Positions 40,683 to 49,400 of a DNA stretch of 64,000 nt are shown piece by piece. This stretch comes from a virus. Below the pieces are notes generated by a model. That model worked only from the letters and a program-made list of their open reading frames with translations. It searched no databases and was not told the origin of the DNA. Every line of letters starts with the position of its first letter. Positions within the stretch are counted from its first letter, which is position 1. Where the stretch lies: IMG/VR virus record IMGVR_UViG_3300019886_000004, positions 1 through 64,000 of that record. One strand, 5' to 3'. The translations under genes were made by a program, and so were the position numbers.

Positions 40683-41975
40683 ATGGCAACAATTAATACA
40701 TCATGGGGTCCTTGTGGATCATCTTCTGACGGTCAGTTTCTATATTATGGTAAAACAAATATAGTTACCGGAACTCCAGTAAGTGGAACAGGATGGACTC
40801 TTTTCTCCGGAGCAGCTCTTCCAAATTCAGTTAGTTCTGAATTAATAACAGGGTTAGATGATAATGTAGAATATACTCTTTATAACTATTGTCATTGTAC
40901 TACTTCTGGTAATGGACCTTTGAATACAATCGGACCTTATATAAAATATGTATGTCCAACTATACAAATAGCTCCCGCTACTTTCAATAGTGTAAGTTAT
41001 ACTTTAAATGTTCCCGCTTCAGCTAATAATACAGGAACTTGGATTCAAACAATTGCAGTTCAAGTAGTAGATAGTGGTGGAATAAATGTTTTGTATACTA
41101 ATGTTCACAATTCACCTTTTCAACCTACTATAAGTTCTAATTTTACAGGACTTAATCCCTCTACAAATTATAGTTTAAAAATAACTTATACAAATAGTAA
41201 TAATACTAGAGGAAGTGTTTGTTCTAGTTCTCCGTTTACTACAGCTGATGCATGTACCGCTCCTGTGGCAAGTGTTTCTAATATAACAGCAAATTCATTT
41301 GATGTATCATGGACTCCTTCTATTGGTGGTAGTTTTGATGTACTTTTAAATAACACACCAGTTGCAACAGGACTTACTTCTACTAATGGTGTATATACTG
41401 TAACAGGTCTTAATCCTGCTACTATTTATCAAGTTGCAATAAGAAAGAATTGTACTACAGGTGGAACAGCAGTAAGTAATACTGTAAATGTAACAACTGC
41501 TAATAGTTTAGTTACAGGAATAATGTCTATGAATGCGGTGTCTTCTTCTGGACAAAGTTCGGTATATTTACTATTTAATTTTCCTATAGCAACTCCAGCT
41601 CCGATAACTCTTTATTTTGGATTTACTCTTAACGATAATAACGTATGTAATTTCTCCAATGGTTATGATATATTCTCTTTACCTAGTGGATCACAAAATT
41701 GTCCACAAGCACCAACAGGAGATGGTAGCTATGGAGGACAGCCTAATTATCCTTTTGTAGTTAATATACCTCAAGGTATAACAACTTATAATAGTGGTAC
41801 TAATATTCATACAACTAATCCTTCACCAACTCTTCCAAATAATCCTTGGCAGAATTTACCAAACACACATTTCACAGACTTGTATGTTAAGGTAAATAGT
41901 CCTTCTGGATATGCTGCTAATTTCTCTATAACAAATGGTGCTAATATAACTGGTGTAACTATTCACAATGTATAA
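40683..41975 (+). CDS. FN3-repeat surface protein, C-terminal part
   Basis: 430 residues. Starts MATINTSWGPC, which supplies strands B-G of the FN3 repeat truncated in the previous gene, followed by two more FN3 repeats and a beta C-terminal domain. The ATIN codons are duplicated on both sides of the stop (GCAACAATAAAC and GCAACAATTAAT). It has its own A-rich start site, so separate translation is possible. Confidence 0.65.
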   Translation: MATINTSWGPCGSSSDGQFLYYGKTNIVTGTPVSGTGWTLFSGAALPNSVSSELITGLDDNVEYTLYNYCHCTTSGNGPLNTIGPYIKYVCPTIQIAPATFNSVSYTLNVPASANNTGTWIQTIAVQVVDSGGINVLYTNVHNSPFQPTISSNFTGLNPSTNYSLKITYTNSNNTRGSVCSSSPFTTADACTAPVASVSNITANSFDVSWTPSIGGSFDVLLNNTPVATGLTSTNGVYTVTGLNPATIYQVAIRKNCTTGGTAVSNTVNVTTANSLVTGIMSMNAVSSSGQSSVYLLFNFPIATPAPITLYFGFTLNDNNVCNFSNGYDIFSLPSGSQNCPQAPTGDGSYGGQPNYPFVVNIPQGITTYNSGTNIHTTNPSPTLPNNPWQNLPNTHFTDLYVKVNSPSGYAANFSITNGANITGVTIHNV

Positions 41976-42011
41976 ATGAGCTAAGGTTTTTTTGGTTTAC
42001 CGAAGCTTACT

Positions 42012-42042
42012 AACCCGGACTTAAATGAGCCGGGTTTTTTTA
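42012..42042 (+). terminator. terminator after the FN3 genes
   Basis: Perfect 7-bp AACCCGG / CCGGGTT stem, 11-base loop, then T6. Confidence 0.88.
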
Positions 42043-42076
42043 TTGCCGAAAATAAATTTGGTAAATTGCCGAAAAT
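42042..42076 (+). repeat. 12-bp direct repeat over the phosphoesterase promoter
   Basis: ATTGCCGAAAAT at 42042-42053 and 42065-42076, two turns apart (23 bp). One copy is upstream of the -33 element, the other lies between -33 and -7. A good operator layout for a repressor or activator. Confidence 0.75.
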
Positions 42077-42088
42077 TACTTATCTTTG
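42057..42088 (+). promoter_or_regulatory. promoter of the phosphoesterase gene
   Basis: TTTG (42057-42060), exactly 20 bases, TATCTTTG (42081-42088). The ATG at 42108 follows after 19 bases; the longer in-frame start at 42066 lies inside this promoter and is rejected. Confidence 0.85.
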
Positions 42089-42107
42089 TATTAGTAAAAC
42101 ACAAACT

Positions 42108-43058
42108 ATGACAAAAACACAACTAAAAAAAGAAATCTTATCAAAGAAGTCCCTTTTAAAAAAGGGATCAGGATGGTTATCAGAAAAATACCAATGTGAT
42201 GTTTCTATAGTAAAAGAGGTTCTTTCAGATCTAAAAGAAGAAGCTAAAACTTATAGAAATCAGATACCTACTAGAATAGTTGGAAGGAGAGTTGTTCAAA
42301 CTTTCTATGATAAAATAAAAGAAAAAAACCCAGATTTAGAAGTTAAATATGAAGCACCAAAACAAGAAGTTTTAAATATAAAACCTTTTAAAGATGGAAA
42401 TAAAGATAATGTCCTATTTATAGGAGATCTACATGCTCCTTTTATTTTAGATGGATATTTAGAGTTTAATATGGAACTTCAAAAAAAATATAACTGTGGT
42501 ACAGTTATATTTGCAGGTGATATTATAGATTCACATTCGTGGTCATTTCATGAGCATAATGTGGATGGTATGAGTGTAAGAGATGAAATCACCGCAGCCA
42601 CCAATCAGTTAAAACAGTGGTATAAAGCATTTCCAATAGCCACCGTATTATTTGGAAATCATGATCTTTTAATATCTAGAAAAGCAAGTGCATATGGTTT
42701 ATCTCAGATATTTCTTAAATATTTTGGAGATATTATAGAAGCACCTAAGACTTGGAATTTTGTGCATGAACTTTATAGAGATAATGTTCTTTACATACAT
42801 GGTTCACAAGGTAACGCAATAGATAGAGCATCCACCATACGTCATTCTATTTGTCAGGGTCATCTTCATTCTCAAGCCTTTGTACAATGGTCAGTATCTG
42901 AAATAGATTCGATTTTTGGACTTCAGGTAGGTTGCGGATTAGATCGTAAAGCATATGCGTTTGAATATGCTAAAGATATGCCAAAGAAACCTATAATTAG
43001 TTCTGGAGTCATACTTGATAAGGGAAAATTACCCATAATTCATTTAATGAGTTTGTAA
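42108..43058 (+). CDS. calcineurin-like metallophosphoesterase
   Basis: 316 residues. N-terminal helix-turn-helix-like part (WLSEKYQCDVSIVKEVLSDL). Metal-site motifs in order: GDLHAPF, GDIIDSH, FGNHDLL, YIHGSQG and GHLHSQ. It hydrolyses phosphoesters, possibly nucleic acid or nucleotide. It has its own promoter, operator-like repeat and terminators on both sides, so it is expressed as one independent gene inside the tail module, unusual here. Confidence 0.85.
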   Translation: MTKTQLKKEILSKKSLLKKGSGWLSEKYQCDVSIVKEVLSDLKEEAKTYRNQIPTRIVGRRVVQTFYDKIKEKNPDLEVKYEAPKQEVLNIKPFKDGNKDNVLFIGDLHAPFILDGYLEFNMELQKKYNCGTVIFAGDIIDSHSWSFHEHNVDGMSVRDEITAATNQLKQWYKAFPIATVLFGNHDLLISRKASAYGLSQIFLKYFGDIIEAPKTWNFVHELYRDNVLYIHGSQGNAIDRASTIRHSICQGHLHSQAFVQWSVSEIDSIFGLQVGCGLDRKAYAFEYAKDMPKKPIISSGVILDKGKLPIIHLMSL

Positions 43059-43081
43059 TTGTCATGGTGTGTGTTAATTAA

Positions 43082-43110
43082 TCCTCAGAGAAATCTGGGG
43101 ATTTTTTATT
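43082..43110 (+). terminator. terminator after the phosphoesterase gene
   Basis: CCTCAGA / TCTGGGG 7-bp stem (one G-U pair) with a 4-base loop, then ATTTTTT. Confidence 0.8.
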
Positions 43111-43129
43111 TAATTAACTTATAAAATTA

Positions 43130-43161
43130 TTTGTTAATATAGAGAAAATGTGTTATATTAT
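43130..43161 (+). promoter_or_regulatory. candidate late promoter, copy with GTGTTATATTA
   Basis: TTTG (43130-43133), 20 bases, TATATTAT. GTGTTATATTA at 43150-43160 repeats the site at 29867. Confidence 0.55.
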
Positions 43162-43196
43162 AGTACCGAATATCATTTGAAAACTAAACTTACCAA

Positions 43197-43781
43197 GTGA
43201 AGACATATAGAATATGTGATAGAAAAGAACCCAGATTTAGAGTATCTAAATTTAGATATTCAAATTTAAATAGAGAATTATTTGATAGATTTAAAGAAGC
43301 TAATCCAAGTATAAAAATAGATTATCTATTTTTTAAAGATATCATTTTTTCAATAAATGAAGAGATTATAAATCATGTCATAGAAAATAAAGAAGGTGTA
43401 TTTTTACCTTCTGGTATGGGTAGGATTTACCTAGGATTATTTCCGCCAAAAGAGAGATACAAAAAAGCTGAAACAATAAGAAACCAGGGTATACATGCTA
43501 CTCATTTTAACTTTGATTCAGATGGTTTAGTTGGTAAAATAATATGGGTATCTAATGATTCAAAATATAAAACTAAAAACTTAAGATTCTATGGTTTTGT
43601 AGGTCATAGAAATTTTAAAACAAAAGCTTCGCAAGGTTTTAAAAACACACCTGAAAAGTATCTAAAAGATATGATGTGGACAAGAAATATTGAGTATACA
43701 AAGAGAAAAATAAATGAAAGAAACGAAATTAACAGTCAGAGCGGCAATCAGCCAAATCAAGATACCGAACAAAGCAGTTAA
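43197..43781 (+). CDS. IHF-like virion-region protein
   Basis: 194 residues, GTG start. Residues about 25-85 (IKIDYLFFKDIIFSINEEII, then KEGVFLPSGMGRIYLGLFPP) match the IHF/HU fold pattern; crAss-like phages carry an IHF-like gene at this spot, next to the ring proteins. C-terminal tail is charged and disordered. Overlaps the next gene by 68 bases in another frame. Confidence 0.68.
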   Translation: MKTYRICDRKEPRFRVSKFRYSNLNRELFDRFKEANPSIKIDYLFFKDIIFSINEEIINHVIENKEGVFLPSGMGRIYLGLFPPKERYKKAETIRNQGIHATHFNFDSDGLVGKIIWVSNDSKYKTKNLRFYGFVGHRNFKTKASQGFKNTPEKYLKDMMWTRNIEYTKRKINERNEINSQSGNQPNQDTEQSS

Positions 43782-44406
43782 TGCTGACTCAAGACTAACT
43801 AATAAATATATCTATTCTTTACTTAGAAAACATAGAGATTTTCTACTTAAACAAGTAGATAGTAAGTTTCAGTTAATGAAACTTGGTTATTTGTTTCAAA
43901 CATGGAAATGTGTAGATTTAGAACCTGTTTCAACTATCGAAGAATGCTGTGGATTAAAAACAAATTGTACAATATATAAAACTAGAAAAAAACTTCCATA
44001 TATAATTTCAGGATCATGGGGACCCATTTTTAGAAAAGTTTCTAGTTTAGATGGATTTACAGAATTTACTTATATACCCATATCAGAATGGAATAGAAGA
44101 CAAGAAGATACTAATAACAAATATAACAAAACTCTTTATTATTTTTGGAGTGATGGACATCTTTTCTTTCCAAATGTAGAATGGAAGAAAGTTAAAATAG
44201 AAGCTTTATTTGAGGAAGATATTGAGAAGTATAATGAATGTTGTGAAGAAGTAGATCCATGTAAAACATTCTTGGATAATACATTTAGAATACCAAAAGA
44301 ATTAATGAGAGCTTGTATTGATCTAGTTAACATGGAAGTTCTTAAAGAATATCAAATAGTAAAAGAAGATGAACAAATAGATAAAAATGCAACAAGGCGT
44401 GATTGA
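43714..44406 (+). CDS. connector ring-like protein
   Basis: 230 residues. Helical N-terminus (DSRLTNKYIYSLLRKHRDFLL), then a beta domain with a CCGLKTNC loop (TIEECCGLKTNCTIYKTRKK), a C-terminal ECCEEVDPC segment and a helix (KELMRACIDLVNMEVLKEYQ). Its order between IHF-like and ring-like genes suggests a connector ring component. Confidence 0.65.
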   Translation: MKETKLTVRAAISQIKIPNKAVNADSRLTNKYIYSLLRKHRDFLLKQVDSKFQLMKLGYLFQTWKCVDLEPVSTIEECCGLKTNCTIYKTRKKLPYIISGSWGPIFRKVSSLDGFTEFTYIPISEWNRRQEDTNNKYNKTLYYFWSDGHLFFPNVEWKKVKIEALFEEDIEKYNECCEEVDPCKTFLDNTFRIPKELMRACIDLVNMEVLKEYQIVKEDEQIDKNATRRD

Positions 44407-45019
44407 TATTAAAGATTATGATAAAAAGGATTCTTGTATATATTCAATAAAAAATATTGATAATAATAAAATTTATATAGGATCAACGAAGAATTTTCAT
44501 AAGAGAGCTAAAGATCATAAAAATGACCTTAAAGGAAGTAGACATGGTAATATACATCTTCAAAGATCTTTTAATTTAGGAAATATCCTAGAAATGAAAA
44601 TAGTAGAAAAATGTTTAGAAGAAAGTTTAGTTGAAAGAGAAAAATATTATATGAAAATTTATGATTCAAAAAACAGAGATTTTGGATATAATATATGTGA
44701 TCCTCTAAGAGGACCTTGTAAAAAATTAACAAAGCAACAGATTGAAAATTTAGCAGAAGCAAGAAGAAGAGCTTTTAAAATTAAAGGTATGAAAAAACAA
44801 GAACCAGAACATATATTTAAAGCTGCGAAAGGTAAATGGAAGAAAGTGGATGTTTTTGATTCAAATAAGAATTTGTTATTTACATCTGATAGTATGATAG
44901 ATGCAGAAAACAAAACAGGAGTAAAAAGACAGAATATAAGTCTTGGATGTAGACTTAGAAAATATATTTTAGGTGGATACATATTTAGATATCATAGCGA
45001 AAATATAAAAATAAATTAA
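44387..45019 (+). CDS. GIY-YIG homing endonuclease
   Basis: 210 residues. Residues 17-34 (CIYSIKNIDNNKIYIGST) are the GIY-YIG core with Arg40 following; C-terminal NUMOD1-like helix-turn-helix (residues about 160-190). It cuts DNA at a target site and is inserted between two connector genes, overlapping the first by 20 bases, so it is a free-standing homing element. Confidence 0.88.
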   Translation: MQQGVIDIKDYDKKDSCIYSIKNIDNNKIYIGSTKNFHKRAKDHKNDLKGSRHGNIHLQRSFNLGNILEMKIVEKCLEESLVEREKYYMKIYDSKNRDFGYNICDPLRGPCKKLTKQQIENLAEARRRAFKIKGMKKQEPEHIFKAAKGKWKKVDVFDSNKNLLFTSDSMIDAENKTGVKRQNISLGCRLRKYILGGYIFRYHSENIKIN

Positions 45020-45021
45020 CT

Positions 45022-45978
45022 ATGCCAACTACAATAAACAATAATCGTTTTAAGACGTTTGATCAATTAATGGCATCTGTTGAATCAGATATTGATAAAT
45101 TCACTGATGAAGGATATGTTAATAGAGGTTTATTTATAAAAGAAGTACGTAAGGTAAATGCAGATCTTGGTTTGAAAATTAACATTGAGCGCGAAACTGT
45201 ATTAGAAGTACAAGATTATGTAGCATTATTACCACCAGATTTCCTATTTTTACAGTTAGCATTAGCTTGTCATGTTTCTTATGTTAGAATACCTGTAATA
45301 AGAGGTATACAAACAGAGATGCATAGTGAACAAATTGAAACAAATGGTATAAGTGAAATACCAACTAGTTGTTTTTTAGAAAGTTGTGATTTTGGTAATT
45401 GTGGCGGACCATGTGAAAAATGTATGTGGGTAACTCAAAAAGTAGGTGTTAAAATTCATACTTTTACTGATCTAAAAGAACTTCAATTAACTAAATCATC
45501 TCACGGTAGATGTTCTGATAATTGTCTTAATTTAAGATTTAAGTCTCCACATCAAATAAAAATAGAGGATGATCACGCTACTTTCTCTTTTAGAGAAGGA
45601 AAGGTCTATATTAATTATTTGGCTGATATGGTAGATGAAGAAAATAATGTAATAATTCTAGACCATCCTACTGTAAATGACTATTACGAATATGCAGTAA
45701 AGAAGAAGTTCTTTGAAAATATGTTTTTAAATAAAGAAGGAGATTTTCTACAAGCTTATCAAGCTATGCAAGCTGAATTACTTAAAGCTAGAACGTTAGC
45801 AATAACTTTTGTAAATACTCCAGAATACGGAGACTTACAGAAAATGTTTATAGATAATAGAAATAGATTTTATAAAAAATATGTAAGGTATTTTGATAAT
45901 AACGATCAAGGATATTACAATGGAGAAAGTCATGGTAATGGACATTTCGGGAGCAATAGACCAGGACGCATTTGGTAA
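45022..45978 (+). CDS. connector/tail-adaptor-like protein
   Basis: 318 residues. N-terminal helices (DQLMASVESDIDKFTDEGYV), a Cys-rich loop (CFLESCDFGNCGGPCEKCMW) likely binding zinc, and a C-terminal helical region (FLQAYQAMQAELLKARTLAI). Similar in layout to the adaptor protein at 43714-44406; probably another ring. Confidence 0.65.
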   Translation: MPTTINNNRFKTFDQLMASVESDIDKFTDEGYVNRGLFIKEVRKVNADLGLKINIERETVLEVQDYVALLPPDFLFLQLALACHVSYVRIPVIRGIQTEMHSEQIETNGISEIPTSCFLESCDFGNCGGPCEKCMWVTQKVGVKIHTFTDLKELQLTKSSHGRCSDNCLNLRFKSPHQIKIEDDHATFSFREGKVYINYLADMVDEENNVIILDHPTVNDYYEYAVKKKFFENMFLNKEGDFLQAYQAMQAELLKARTLAITFVNTPEYGDLQKMFIDNRNRFYKKYVRYFDNNDQGYYNGESHGNGHFGSNRPGRIW

Positions 45979-46426
45979 GATTATAAAAGCTTACAATGAT
46001 TTAAGTCCTGATGGAGAATTGCAAATATATATAAATAGTTCGGGTGGCGATCCAGAAATAGGAGATGCTATAGTAGATCTGATAAACAATAATTCAGAAA
46101 TAACAACTTTAATAGGATATGGAAAACTTTGTAGTGCTTGCTTCGATTTATACTTCAAGACTAGATGTACTAAACGATTACTTAATGGAACAATTGGAAT
46201 GGCCCATCTAAGTAGAGTTGAAATGGAAACTTTTACTATCACAGACAATAAAGAGAGAATGGAAGCTGATGTTTATAAAAAATGGTGGAATGAAGATAAA
46301 AATAAGAGATTAAAGTTTTATGAAGAAATTGGGCTTGAAAAAAAGGAAATACTTAAAATAAAAAAGAGAGGAGACGTTTACTTTCAACATAATAGACTAT
46401 TAGAATTACTTAATGGAAAATCTTAA
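45920..46426 (+). CDS. ClpP-like serine protease-fold protein
   Basis: I use the internal ATG 45920 (168 residues); an upstream frame reaches 45893. Crotonase/ClpP pattern: LQIYINSSGGDPEIGDAIV, then GKLCSACFDLYF (candidate Ser nucleophile), then NGTIGMAHL (candidate His). A capsid or tail maturation protease is the natural guess, though it sits after a connector gene rather than beside the scaffold. Overlaps the adaptor gene by 59 bases. Confidence 0.72.
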   Translation: MEKVMVMDISGAIDQDAFGKIIKAYNDLSPDGELQIYINSSGGDPEIGDAIVDLINNNSEITTLIGYGKLCSACFDLYFKTRCTKRLLNGTIGMAHLSRVEMETFTITDNKERMEADVYKKWWNEDKNKRLKFYEEIGLEKKEILKIKKRGDVYFQHNRLLELLNGKS

Positions 46427-49400
46427 TTCCAACTATATAAATACTCCTGGTAAAGGTTTAATAACAGATTTAGATGCTTATTTGGTATCAAAGGAGTTGT
46501 ATACCTATGCTAGGAATTCTAATTTAAACACACATCAAGGAAATTTAAGTTTTCTGACAAACGAAGTCAGTAATCAGCATTGTGTGGATTTACCTTACAT
46601 TTGTATAGGATTTGTTAAATTAATAGGATTTAGATGGGCATTATTTTTAACAGATAATACCAGTAGTGAAATTGGTATATTTAACAGTAGTGATTGTTCA
46701 TATACAAAAATAGTAAATGATAAATGTCTTAATTTCAACACTTCTCATTTAGTAAAAGCATCTTCTAAAGAGAACTTTGATTGTTCTGAAAGTCTTTATT
46801 GGACAGATGGTAATAATCCAAGAAGAACTCTCAATTTATCAAAAATACCTTATCTTTTTATATTAGCTGATGATGTATGTCAAACAAAACAATTTACTAA
46901 AAATTTAGATTGTAATAAAATATTGATGACACCTCAACTAACTATTCCAGTTATAGATGTTACTTTAGGAGGTGGTGGAGAATTATCCAATGGTGCTTAT
47001 CAATTTGCAGTGGCTTATTCTATAAATAAGCAAAGAGTATCAGATTATTATTCAATAACTACACCACAGGATATTTGGTCTCATTTTAATTTAGGTCAGG
47101 CCTTAAATATAAATATAACTAATTTAGATAGAGATTTTGATGAATATGAATTGGTTGTTATATACACGCAGAAGCAAACTACAACTGCTAAATCAGTTGG
47201 ATTTTTTTCTACATCAACTAGTTTTCATCAAATAGATAATATAAATCGTCCAGAATATTTAACTCTTCCTTTCGAAGATATTTTAACTTTAAGACCAAAA
47301 TATTTCTTAGCTGATGATGTAGTAAATAATGATCAATTTCTTTTATGGTCGGGAGTAACTACTCGCCCAGAATTAAATTATCAATTACAGGCTATGAATA
47401 TAGTTCCTAAATGGGTTCTATATCAAGTATCACCGGATTACTATGTCAATGGTGGAAATAATGTAGGATATTGTAGAAGAGAGAGATATGGATTTGGTAT
47501 TCAATGGTTATTTAATACGGGACAATGGTCTAGTGCTTTTCATATACCTGGCAGAAAATCCGAAACAAAGGATTTAACTCAAGCTGTAGGATCAGATGTA
47601 TATGAAGTAATAACACCTAATAATCCTAATCTTCCAAAGTACTTTCAAGTATATGACACGTCTAAAAAAGGCATTGTAGTAGGATCTAAATCAACTATAC
47701 CAGGACCAATATTAGAAGGTGAAATGGGATACTGGGAAAGTACAGAAACATATCCGGATAATGTAATTCAATTTGGAACAGATGCCTGTACACCAATTAG
47801 ACATCCACAATTTCCAGGTGAATGTAATGCACCAAGATATCAAAAAGGAGGAGGATTTATAAATCTCTTAGGAGTAAAGTTCGAAAATATAGAACATCCT
47901 AAAGATGATAAAGGAAATTATATAAAAGATATAGTTGGATATAGAGTGGTAAGAAGTAGTAGAGATGGTAATAGATCAGTTATTGCAAAAGGTATGTTCT
48001 CTAACGTTAGAGGATATAAAGAACCGGTGGATCAAGGTGGAGATAATCAAGAAGTATTATATCCAAATTATCCTTATAATGATTTAACAAATGATACTTT
48101 TATATCATCTAAACAAACTAATTATTCGGGTGGAGAAAGAAACTTTACTCCTCTTACTGAAGTAAAAACAGATCAGTTTAATTTTCATTCTCCTCATACT
48201 CTATTTAATAATGTAGCTTTAGGGGAAGAAGTAATATTTGAGACAGAAGAAATAGGTAATGTAAGTGGATCGTTTCAAACTGTTTATAATCATCCTAGAG
48301 ATAAGGTATTAAGTAATTCAGTATTTTGGTTAGCAACAGCAGTTGGTGCTATAGATGGAGTTTTATCTGTGTTTGGTAAAAGATGTGTAACCGGTATAAA
48401 AGACGGTATAGTAAATATATTATCTGTAACACCTACACCAGCTGATATTACAATAACTGCTATTGGTATGCAGTTTTTACAGCAATGTGAAGGACTTGTA
48501 AATGGACTTAGTTTTACTCAAATACTTCAATTACCAGCTATAGAAGCCATCGCAAAAGCAGCATTAAAGATTTTACAAACAGCAGCTGCAGCAGGGATGG
48601 GAGTTTATTTTGCATTTAATACTGCTAATCAAATAATAAGAGATTTACAATCTTTTATGACTTATCAGAAATATGCTATTCAATATAATAGTCATGGTAT
48701 ATTTAATAATTATGCTTGTGCTCCAATAGATAATACAAGAAGAAAATTAAATTATTATCAATATTTATATGATGGAATCAATACAGTTAATAATGTTAAG
48801 TTTAATAACTTCAAAAGAGAGTCTTCTGTATACTTACAACTTAGTGATGTAATAGCTCCTCCCACGCATAATGATAATACAAGAAAGAATATAATGGATG
48901 CTGGTAAATGTAATGCTCCATTTAGCTCTTTTAATACTATAGCTAGTCTTTATTACGGAATGATAAAAAATAAGATTAGTGATCAGTATGGTCAAATAGA
49001 TTCTATCGTTTATCAAGATACTGGTTATACTAATTTAAATCTTGTTAGCTCCGAAGCAATAGGTAGCACTGATCTTTTTTATATGACCGATACTGTTTTT
49101 GGAGGTGATACGTATATAAATAGATTTGCATTTAATAAACATCATCAGTTTTTCAGACAAAATATAGCAAACAGTAATTTTCCAGATGGTACTGAGTTTG
49201 ATTATAGCCAATATAGAAATGTAGGTTTTCCTAGGTTTTGGTTAAATAGTGAGAGATATGATATGTCCGAAGTTATTGTAGTAGGTAAAAGTCCTAGTAA
49301 ATTACCTAATAATAAATATAACTTAGATTGTACTGTTTCTCCAGGTGGATTACAAATACTTAATCTTAAAAATGTAGGGGGTTATTTTCATCTTTATAAT

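Noticed and set aside
42066-42107. Upstream in-frame start of the phosphoesterase
   Set aside because: The extension lies within the promoter, including its -7 box; ATG 42108 is the natural start.
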